Shown piece by piece: positions 1-5,317 of a stretch of 6,384 nt of DNA. Position 1 is the first letter of the stretch; each line of letters starts with the position of its first letter. Location: positions 1-6,384 of the forward strand of contig CAYJHH010000149.1 in assembly GCA_964369995.1 (NCBI GenBank). Direction: 5' to 3'. The translations under genes and the position numbers were made by a program. The stretch is from CAYJAD01 sp964369995 (lineage in GTDB: Bacteria > Desulfobacterota > Desulfovibrionia > Desulfovibrionales > Desulfovibrionaceae). Under the pieces are notes generated by a model that saw only the letters and a program-made list of their open reading frames with translations, made no database searches and had not been told where the DNA came from.

Positions 1-12
1 TAGTATAGTCAT

Positions 13-62
13 TGGGGGCAAAGCTTTTCTTCCCATGAAAAGCTTTGCCCCCATATTTTTTT
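13..62 (+). terminator. Rho-independent terminator of an upstream plus-strand gene
   Basis: A perfect 17-bp stem pairs 13-29 with 37-53 around a 7-base loop. It is followed by TAT and a run of seven T residues at 56-62. The T run exists only on the plus strand, so the structure should end a gene lying to the left of the window and reading rightward. That gene converges on the CapA-like gene. No coding sequence of it is visible in the 12 bases before the stem. Confidence 0.85.
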
Positions 63-115
63 ACCCTTAGGGCGGCAAAAAATTCTTTTGTATTTCCATG
101 CACGAGGCATGACAT

Positions 116-151
116 AAAAAAGCCCCTCTTGCTTAAGTGCAGGAGAGGCTT
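116..151 (-). terminator. Rho-independent terminator of the CapA-like gene
   Basis: An inverted repeat pairs 121-132 with 139-150 around a 6-base loop; read on the minus strand it has one G-U wobble and one mismatch. On that strand it is followed by six T residues (the A run at 116-121). It lies about 37 bases past the stop codon of the CapA-like gene, the right place for its terminator. Between it and the plus-strand terminator, 63-115 holds only a small 5-bp hairpin (97-111). Confidence 0.7.
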
Positions 152-187
152 CTTGCGTATATATTGCTAATAATACTTTTTCTAAAT

Positions 188-1504
188 TTATTTTGCTTCA
201 GGGTGAGTCTGCCCCGATTTCTGTCCTGTAGCCTGCTCTGAAGCCTGTTCTGAAGTCTGTTGCTCAGGTTGTTCTGTGGGCTGACTTGCAGGTGCAGGTT
301 TTTCCCATACAGTATGAAAGCCCATGGCGTCGGCAGGGGGTAATTTCAAAAAGTCCACCACAGCCTTATCCACAGCGTTGAGCTTATTGGTTAAATACGG
401 TGTTTCTTGTATTTCCTTAAAAATAGCCGGATCTATGCCGCGCGGATAGGGCATACGTAAACGATGTAATTGCCCAAAGCGTGTGGGCAATAAGCGAAGG
501 CGCTCACCGCGCACCATGTCCACCCATACAGGTGCCACAGAAACTTTTTCCAATCCCAATTTTCCTTGGGCGTCCGTTACTAAATCTAAAGCCAGTACCA
601 CGGTGCGTTCACGCGGGGTGGTACGCTGACCAGAAACAAAATTCCCCAAAGACCAAGCCACAAATTGGGTCTTATCCCCTGTTTGTATCACTTCCATGGG
701 TTGTAAAATATGCGGATGATGGCCTATGATGGCATCTACGCCGGCCTCTAGGGCTATGGCAGCAGCAGCTTGTTGCGCTTTGCTGGGGGTTGGCACGTAT
801 TCAGGCCCCCAATGGTAAGAGGCTATGACAAAATGTGCGCCAGCATCACGTAATGCCTTCACATCATCCGCCACGCCGCCATGGGTGGTGAGAGGCACAT
901 GCACTTGTGCGGCTTGCTTTTCTCTAATGGGTACATTGGTGCCATAGGTGCGATTAATAAAGCCAATTTTTAAGCCGTTCACATCCACTATGGGAAGCAT
1001 GGCGCGTGAAACACCAATGCCTGCTGTGGTAAATCCTTGGGATTCTAAATAGTCTCTTGTGCGGTGACCGGCTTCAATGCCACGGTCAAGAATGTGATTA
1101 TTGGCTAAAAAGAGCAGGTTAAAATTCACCTCTTGCAAAGCTGCAGCCAAAGAGTCCGGCGTGTTGAAGTTAGGATAGCCCACATAGGGTTTTTGTCCGG
1201 AAAGCACGGTTTCAAAATTACCTGCCACCAAATCCCCTTGGAGGAGATGCTTTACATAGGCAAATTGAGGGCGAAAGTTATAAGGCTCATCGGGGGTGCC
1301 GTGTTTTTTGGCAATGGCCAATTGAGAATCATGAGCCATGATATCACCCACAAAGATAAGCCGTGCACGCTGAGGTTCAGGCTCAGGCATGGTTGCAGGT
1401 TGCGCTTCAATGGCTTGGGTGTTTTGTTCTTGTGAGCAGGCACCCAAAAGAAAAAAGCAAGAAATCATAAGGCTGAAGAGAAGAATGTGTATTTTTTTAT
1501 ACAT
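188..1504 (-). CDS. CapA-family (PGA_cap) metallophosphatase-like lipoprotein
   Basis: The 438-residue product starts at the ATG at 1504, chosen because AAGGAG lies six bases upstream and the N-terminus then reads as a lipoprotein signal: KK at 3-4, a hydrophobic core, and the lipobox LGAC with Cys23 as the lipidated residue. An in-frame ATG 16 codons earlier has no such site. The PGA_cap domain spans about 48-330, with FVGDIMAHD (51-59), NFET (96-99), ANNHILDRG (134-142), SYHWGPEY (229-236), GHHPHILQ (261-268) and SLGNFV (285-290). The Asp, Asn and His residues are those of a calcineurin-like metal site. In Bacillus, CapA works in poly-gamma-glutamate synthesis or export with CapB and CapC, but neither is here, so the substrate is unknown. 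The protein is probably membrane-anchored facing the periplasm. The last 35 residues are rich in Ser, Glu, Gln, Thr and Pro, built partly from SEQA repeats, and look disordered. Confidence 0.9.
   Translation of the reverse strand: MYKKIHILLFSLMISCFFLLGACSQEQNTQAIEAQPATMPEPEPQRARLIFVGDIMAHDSQLAIAKKHGTPDEPYNFRPQFAYVKHLLQGDLVAGNFETVLSGQKPYVGYPNFNTPDSLAAALQEVNFNLLFLANNHILDRGIEAGHRTRDYLESQGFTTAGIGVSRAMLPIVDVNGLKIGFINRTYGTNVPIREKQAAQVHVPLTTHGGVADDVKALRDAGAHFVIASYHWGPEYVPTPSKAQQAAAAIALEAGVDAIIGHHPHILQPMEVIQTGDKTQFVAWSLGNFVSGQRTTPRERTVVLALDLVTDAQGKLGLEKVSVAPVWVDMVRGERLRLLPTRFGQLHRLRMPYPRGIDPAIFKEIQETPYLTNKLNAVDKAVVDFLKLPPADAMGFHTVWEKPAPASQPTEQPEQQTSEQASEQATGQKSGQTHPEAK
230..277 (-). repeat. Degenerate 12-bp tandem repeat coding for SEQA-like units
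   Basis: Four adjoining 12-bp units are seen at 230-241, 242-253, 254-265 and 266-277. The first two differ at one base (AGCCTGCTCTGA and AGCCTGTTCTGA on the plus strand); the others are more diverged. The unit is a multiple of three, so copy changes keep the frame. On the minus strand the two best units code for Ser-Glu-Gln-Ala within the C-terminal tail of the CapA-like lipoprotein. Confidence 0.6.
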
Positions 1505-1510
1505 AAGATA

Positions 1511-1516
1511 CTCCTT
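1511..1516 (-). promoter_or_regulatory. Ribosome binding site that fixes the CapA-like start
   Basis: AAGGAG on the minus strand is separated from the ATG at 1504 by six bases. This selects that ATG over the upstream in-frame ATG at 1552 and produces a clean lipoprotein signal peptide. Confidence 0.85.
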
Positions 1517-1527
1517 ATATATGAGTA

Positions 1528-1557
1528 ATAATCCGTAAATGAAAGGCACCATGACAA
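1528..1557 (-). promoter_or_regulatory. Candidate sigma-70 promoter of the CapA-like gene
   Basis: Reading the minus strand, TTGTCA (1557-1552) matches five of six bases of the -35 consensus, and GATTAT (1533-1528) matches four of six of the -10 consensus, with an 18-base spacer. Transcription would start a few bases later and give a leader of roughly 20 bases, containing the AAGGAG site. The -35 hexamer lies in an inverted repeat (1550-1566). This is a judgement by eye only. Confidence 0.4.
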
Positions 1558-1578
1558 AATGTCATGAAAAAAGCCTTT
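1542..1578. repeat. Nested inverted repeat upstream of the CapA-like gene
   Basis: CATGACA (1550-1556) and TGTCATG (1560-1566) form a perfect 7-bp inverted repeat with a 3-base centre. An outer pair, AAAGGC (1542-1547) and GCCTTT (1573-1578), surrounds it. The inner repeat overlaps the proposed -35 hexamer, so a repressor operator is possible. No T run follows on either strand, so it is not a terminator. Confidence 0.45.
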
Positions 1579-1731
1579 GCGCAAGAGAGAGAAAATCCGT
1601 GCGCCCTTACTAGGGCAGAAAAACATTGCTGGCAAAGAAGTGAAAAAAGCCAAGAAGCGGGGTATAAAAAAGTATACGCAAGCCTTTTGACTTTTTTCGT
1701 TGATATACAGAGGGCTATTTTTTAGGCCCCA
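1579..1731. other. Rest of the intergenic stretch between lepA and the CapA-like gene
   Basis: This stretch has no gene. It holds a small perfect hairpin, GCCCT/AGGGC (1603-1607 with 1612-1616); an AT-rich inverted repeat, GTATA/TATAC (1662-1666 with 1673-1677); and one copy of the 11-base sequence TGAAAAAAGCC at 1641-1651, whose other copy is at 1565-1575. A weak GGGC/GCCC hairpin at 1712-1729 follows the lepA stop but has no good T run after it on the minus strand. A convincing lepA terminator is therefore not visible, and some read-through into the CapA-like gene is possible. Confidence 0.5.
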
Positions 1732-3537
1732 TTAATCGTCGCCCACTTTAAGTGCAGCAAGGAAAGCCTCTTGCGGCAATTCCACATTGCCCATGCGCTT
1801 CATGCGCTTTTTGCCTTCTTTTTGCTTTTCAAGAAGTTTACGCTTACGGGAAATATCGCCACCATAGCACTTGGCGGTAACGTTTTTACGGAAAGCTGAA
1901 ACCGTTTCACGCGCAATAACCTTTTGCCCAATGGCTGCTTGAATGGCCACCTCAAAAAGCTGACGCGGAATGGTACGCTTAAGCTTTAAAGCCAAGGCGC
2001 GCCCATAATGATAGGCTTTATCCTTGTGCACAATGACGGCTAAGGCGTCCACAGGTTCGCCATTAAGCATAATATCAAGGCGCACCAAATTGGCAGGGCG
2101 ATAATCTAAAAATTCATAGTCCATGGAGGCATAGCCTTTGGTGGTGGACTTTAAGCGGTCAAAGAAGTCAAAAACAATTTCCGCAAAAGGCAATTCATAG
2201 GTAATAACCACGCGATTGGCGGCTAAATAATGCAAATTCTTTTGCACGCCGCGTTTTTCTTCGCATAGCTTAAACACATTGCCCACATAATCATTGGGTA
2301 CGTGAATGTCCATTTTTACCAAAGGCTCAAGCAAGGTTTCTATCTTGCTGCCATCGGGGAGTTTGGAAGGGTTATCAATGTCCATATGCTGCCCATCGGA
2401 GGTAACAACTTTGTAGATAACCGAAGGCGCCGTGGCAATAAGTGCCACTTCAAATTCACGTTCAATGCGCTCTTGAATGATTTCCATATGTAATAAACCA
2501 AGGAAACCACAACGATAGCCAAAGCCCAAAGCTTGAGAGGTTTCCGGCTCATAAGAAAAAGCCGCGTCATTGAGCTGTAATTTTTCTAAAGCTGTTTTAA
2601 GGGTTTCATAATCGTCGGAATCTGAGGGATACAAACCGCAAAATACCATGGGTTGCACTTCTTTAAAGCCTTCCACAGGTTCTTCAGCGGGATTATTCAC
2701 CAAAGTAATGGTGTCTCCCACCTTGGCATCGCCAAGTTCTTTAATGCTGCCGCATAAAAAGCCCACTTCACCGGCGCTGAGCACGGGCATATCGGTGGGT
2801 TCTGGCGAAAAGACACCAAGGCGCAAAACTTCATATTCTTTGCCGGTGGCCATGAGGCGCACGCGTTCATTTTTCTTGATGGTACCGTCCATGATACGGA
2901 AAAGCACCACAACCCCTTGGTAACTATCGTACCAAGAGTCAAAAATAAGGGCTTTGAGCGGCGCATCGGGGTCTCCGGTGGGTGCGGGCAAGCGTTGTAC
3001 CAAGGCTTCCAGCACTTCGGCCACGCCTTCGCCGGTTTTGGCAGACACAGGCAAAGCGTCGGTGCAATCAAGGCCAATGGCTTCTTCAATCTCTTCACGC
3101 ACTCTGTCCACATCGGAGCTGGGCAAGTCAATTTTATTAAGTACAGGAATGACCTCATGGTCATGGTCCAACGCCAAATAAACATTGGCCAAAGTTTGTG
3201 CCTCTACGCCTTGAGTGGCGTCCACCACAAGTAAGGCACCGTCGCAGGCCGCCAAAGAGCGGGATACTTCATAGTTAAAGTCCACGTGCCCTGGTGTATC
3301 AATGAGGTTTAAAATATATTTTTCACCGCTTTTGGAGGTGAAGGGAATGCGCACGGTTTGAGCCTTAATGGTAATGCCGCGTTCGCGTTCCAAGTCCATT
3401 TTGTCCAAATATTGATCTTTTTTCTCGCGATCCGACACAAGTTCGGTGATTTCAAGAATACGGTCGGCAAGGGTAGACTTGCCATGGTCAATATGGGCAA
3501 TGATGGAAAAATTTCTAATATGTTGTAATTTGGGCAT
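1732..3537 (-). CDS. lepA: Elongation factor 4 (LepA), ribosome-associated GTPase
   Basis: The 601-residue product is the usual family length (about 600) and intact. The GTPase domain comes first, with G1 AHIDHGKST (14-22), G2 RGIT (53-56), G3 DTPGH (80-84, His84 the expected catalytic histidine), G4 NKID (134-137) and G5 SAK (165-167). An EF-Tu-like beta-barrel domain follows from about 190, then two EF-G-like domains and the LepA-specific basic C-terminal domain (SRKRKLLEKQKEGKKRMKRMG, about 568-588). LepA is a cytoplasmic translation factor that binds the ribosome; proposed roles include back-translocation, stalled-ribosome rescue and help in initiation or 30S assembly. The start is preceded by a weak site, TAGGT, five bases upstream. 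It is often paired with lepB for signal peptidase, but here the next gene downstream is the CapA-like one. Codon use looks native, unlike the AT-rich methyltransferase. Confidence 0.98.
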   Translation of the reverse strand: MPKLQHIRNFSIIAHIDHGKSTLADRILEITELVSDREKKDQYLDKMDLERERGITIKAQTVRIPFTSKSGEKYILNLIDTPGHVDFNYEVSRSLAACDGALLVVDATQGVEAQTLANVYLALDHDHEVIPVLNKIDLPSSDVDRVREEIEEAIGLDCTDALPVSAKTGEGVAEVLEALVQRLPAPTGDPDAPLKALIFDSWYDSYQGVVVLFRIMDGTIKKNERVRLMATGKEYEVLRLGVFSPEPTDMPVLSAGEVGFLCGSIKELGDAKVGDTITLVNNPAEEPVEGFKEVQPMVFCGLYPSDSDDYETLKTALEKLQLNDAAFSYEPETSQALGFGYRCGFLGLLHMEIIQERIEREFEVALIATAPSVIYKVVTSDGQHMDIDNPSKLPDGSKIETLLEPLVKMDIHVPNDYVGNVFKLCEEKRGVQKNLHYLAANRVVITYELPFAEIVFDFFDRLKSTTKGYASMDYEFLDYRPANLVRLDIMLNGEPVDALAVIVHKDKAYHYGRALALKLKRTIPRQLFEVAIQAAIGQKVIARETVSAFRKNVTAKCYGGDISRKRKLLEKQKEGKKRMKRMGNVELPQEAFLAALKVGDD

Positions 3538-3571
3538 GGTGTACCTATGGTATAGTAAAATATTTCATGCA

Positions 3572-3600
3572 CTCATACCTTAAAGAGCGCCAAATGTCCA
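3572..3600 (-). promoter_or_regulatory. Candidate sigma-70 promoter of lepA
   Basis: On the minus strand TGGACA (3600-3595) is followed after 17 bases by TATGAG (3577-3572), matching five and four of six consensus bases. It would give a leader of about 30 bases before the lepA ATG. It lies between the lepA start and the putative miniature element, so the element need not have cut lepA from its promoter. Based on hexamer resemblance only. Confidence 0.4.
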
Positions 3601-3658
3601 AGCTTCATTTGAAGGGAGATTTTCCTAGAAGTGAAGAAAATATGTTAAAAGAGACCTC

Positions 3659-3676
3659 TGCATAATTCATTATGCA
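3659..3676. repeat. Perfect 18-bp palindrome near the left end of the putative element
   Basis: TGCATAAT and ATTATGCA flank a TC centre. Half of it is part of the proposed terminal inverted repeat. The motif CTCTGCATA that overlaps its left half (3656-3664) recurs in the same orientation at 3774-3782, which marks the two edges of the folded interior segment. Confidence 0.7.
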
Positions 3677-3691
3677 TGGGCTCATGAAGCT

Positions 3692-3764
3692 TTGGCGATA
3701 GCCAATGCGACCAAAAATCAAGAGTAGGGCTAGCTTTGCTTGCCCGTTAAGCGATTGATTTTTG
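3692..3764. other. Nested hairpins forming a multi-stem fold
   Basis: A 5-bp hairpin TTGGC/GCCAA closes on a GATA loop (3692-3705). Next, CAAAAATCA (3712-3720) pairs with TGATTTTTG (3756-3764), extended by one further pair. Inside that stem, 3727-3734 pairs with 3738-3745 with one mismatch around a TTT loop. GGCT (3679-3682) can also pair with AGCC (3765-3768) to close the whole fold. Such an arrangement suggests a structured RNA or folded transposon DNA. The transcribed strand is unknown. Confidence 0.4.
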
Positions 3765-3888
3765 AGCCTTTTACTCTGCATAGATTTTTTTGTTGTTTGA
3801 ACAAATTTTCAAGTTTAACGGCAAAATTATATTTGAAAATAATTGTGCAGAGCTTTTTAAAAGTAGACATCATCGACTGCAAAAAAGC

Positions 3889-5076
3889 TTATACGATGTC
3901 TGTTGTTATGCCATTAAATATATTTTCTATACAAAGCTCATAACTTGGCAAAACAACGATGTTTTCAGGTACTGTATGGGGTATACATTCTTGAGTGCTA
4001 GATGTTTGTACAAATATCATGAGTTTACATTTTCTTTTCATACCTGCGTGAGCGAGGGCATGCAGAGCTTGCAAAAAGGGTTCTGTGCTTTTTTGAATCT
4101 TTATGGCCACCGGCGCATTTTGATACATTTTCTTTAAAATTCCGTCTATTCCTTTGTTTCTTTGCACTATATTACAATCAAAATGTTGTAAAATCCTCTT
4201 CTCGTATTCGTTTTTTCCATCGTAGGTGTCTTTTCCTTTTTCTAAGAGAAAGGAATTTGTTTTTACAGGGTGCTCTAATCTTTCTTGAGCAAGAGCAATA
4301 GCTTCGGCATTTTTGTCTATGCCCACGTATTTTCTATGTAACAGCTTGGAGGCTATCATGGTGGTGCCGCTACCACAAAAAGGATCTAAAACAACGTCAC
4401 CTTCATCTGTGCATAGTTTAATGATTTGTTCCAGAAGTAATATGGGCTTTTGTGTAGGATAGCCCACCCTTTCCTTGGCTTTGGGATTAAGAAAGGGAAT
4501 TTCCCAAACGTCAGCAAGCGGAACGCCTTTTTTTTCTTTACTGCAACAAATGTCACCTTGATCATTTACTTTATATGCGGCTTTTCCGTGTTCATTGCGC
4601 GCTCTGTCTTGTAAAATTTGGTCGATATTTGTGGTAAGTGAATAATCGGTATATATGGTGTTAAATTTAAAATTGTCACTTTTACTATAGAAAAAAACAA
4701 TTTGATGGGCGTTTAGGAGGCCTTTTTTGGAGTTTGACCATCTTTTATAGTACCATATGATTTCACTTCTGAAATTTTGTATGCCAAAAACTTCGTCGAG
4801 CATGATTTTCAAATAGTGCGACATGGTGTTGTCGCAATGTAAAAATAAAGAGCCCGTGTCTTTAAGAAGTCGCTTTGACTCCATAACTCTTTCTTTTATA
4901 TATTCAATATATTCTTTTGCAGATTCCCATTTGTCGTCAAAGAAATACTCTGTTCCCTGTGAATTTTTCAGCTTTTGTTCTTTTTGTGTAAAAAAAGGTG
5001 GATCTAAGTATATCAAATCAAAAGAATGTGCATGCATGGATTTCATTGCGCTTAGGCAATCATCATTGATTAACAT
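3889..5076 (-). CDS. Beta-class DNA adenine methyltransferase with Mrr-like C-terminal domain
   Basis: The 395-residue product transfers a methyl group from S-adenosylmethionine to DNA. The motif order is that of a beta-class enzyme: catalytic DPPF (25-28) near the N-terminus, a variable target-recognition region (about 100-200), GYPTQKP (205-211), then the cofactor motif DPFCGSGTT (231-239) and YVGID (250-254). DPP with an aromatic residue favours N6-adenine; the recognition sequence cannot be read. The start fits the family's usual opening and has AGAGG five bases upstream. Residues about 285-395 form a second domain resembling a degenerate PD-(D/E)xK nuclease: E292 in a first helix, GIDG (309-312), and VAIKIQKS (323-330) where Mrr proteins have Q-x-K. 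No restriction, specificity or other methylation gene adjoins, so it looks like an orphan methylase. The gene is visibly richer in A and T than lepA or the DUF39 gene, suggesting transfer. No clear terminator follows. Confidence 0.88.
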   Translation of the reverse strand: MLINDDCLSAMKSMHAHSFDLIYLDPPFFTQKEQKLKNSQGTEYFFDDKWESAKEYIEYIKERVMESKRLLKDTGSLFLHCDNTMSHYLKIMLDEVFGIQNFRSEIIWYYKRWSNSKKGLLNAHQIVFFYSKSDNFKFNTIYTDYSLTTNIDQILQDRARNEHGKAAYKVNDQGDICCSKEKKGVPLADVWEIPFLNPKAKERVGYPTQKPILLLEQIIKLCTDEGDVVLDPFCGSGTTMIASKLLHRKYVGIDKNAEAIALAQERLEHPVKTNSFLLEKGKDTYDGKNEYEKRILQHFDCNIVQRNKGIDGILKKMYQNAPVAIKIQKSTEPFLQALHALAHAGMKRKCKLMIFVQTSSTQECIPHTVPENIVVLPSYELCIENIFNGITTDIV

Positions 5077-5127
5077 TTGTGCCTCTGTAGTCTGTAAGTG
5101 CCATGAAAGAAAAATTTCTGCGACAAA

Positions 5128-5156
5128 ATGTTACGGTAGCCCCCGTTTCTTTACAA
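5128..5156 (-). promoter_or_regulatory. Candidate promoter of the methyltransferase
   Basis: On the minus strand TTGTAA (5156-5151) precedes TAACAT (5133-5128) by 17 bases, each matching four of six consensus positions. It lies about 50 bases before the start codon. The support is weak but the spacing is right. Confidence 0.3.
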
Positions 5157-5317
5157 TAAAAAAATGAGTGTTGCAGATTTTGATGATTTTCCATGTTTGA
5201 TTACGTGAGCAGTTACTGTATCAAATGTCTTACGGCGCCACGAGCAAGGTTTTATATTTACAAAGAAAAAGTTGTCTGTTACTGCTAGGCACTGTACCCT
5301 TGTACAAGGAGAATTCC
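5157..5317. other. Leader region of the DUF39 gene
   Basis: This stretch has no gene. On the plus strand a -10-like TATATT (5253-5258) has a poor -35 (TTACGG, 5230-5235) 17 bases before it. TTGATT (5197-5202) followed after 16 bases by TATCAA (5219-5224) is another possible promoter. GTTACTG occurs twice, at 5212-5218 and 5278-5284, the first inside the palindrome CAGTTACTG. I see no S-box or other methionine riboswitch that I recognise. Confidence 0.4.
5298..5309. promoter_or_regulatory. Perfect 12-bp palindrome over the DUF39 ribosome binding site
   Basis: CCTTGTACAAGG is its own reverse complement. Its right half overlaps the ribosome binding site AAGGAG (5306-5311), which lies six bases before the ATG. 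A protein bound here, or base pairing at the RNA level, could affect expression. The related sequence TGTAC occurs just before it, at 5293-5297. Confidence 0.5.

Larger units (their letters stand above)
3651..3857. mobile_element. Putative miniature inverted-repeat element (IS5-type ends)
   Basis: The left end reads GAGACCTCTGCATAATT (3651-3667). The right end, read inward on the opposite strand from 3857, is AAAAGCTCTGCACAATT, agreeing at 13 of 17 positions. The pentamer TAAAA directly abuts both ends (3646-3650 and 3858-3862), as a target duplication would. Starts like GAGACCTNTGCA resemble ends of IS5-family insertion sequences as I recall them; this was not checked. The roughly 207-bp interior has no credible coding sequence, so any transposase would have to act from elsewhere, or this is the remnant of an internally deleted IS. 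The AT-rich setting makes the TAAAA match possible by chance, and the right end is imperfect. Confidence 0.4.

Noticed and set aside
1505..1552. Longer N-terminus for the CapA-like protein starting at 1552
   Set aside because: There is no good ribosome binding site before it, and the extra 16 residues would precede a proper lipoprotein signal. The ATG at 1504 has AAGGAG at ideal spacing.
2697..3185. A 162-codon open frame on the minus strand
   Set aside because: It lies wholly inside lepA in another frame, and its translation is Trp-, Cys- and Pro-rich with no family resemblance.
3659..3676. ArgR-like operator
   Set aside because: The 18-bp palindrome has the length of an ARG box but lacks the TGAAT/ATTCA half sites, and no arginine gene is nearby.
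3851..3889. Terminator of the methyltransferase (AGCTTTTT with AAAAAGCT)
   Set aside because: The stem is AT-rich with a loop of about 22 bases and no T run in the right place on the minus strand.
3740..4137. Plus-strand open frames spanning the 3' end of the methyltransferase
   Set aside because: They overlap conserved coding sequence of the methylase on the other strand, have no good ribosome binding site, and their translation looks like low-complexity shadow sequence.
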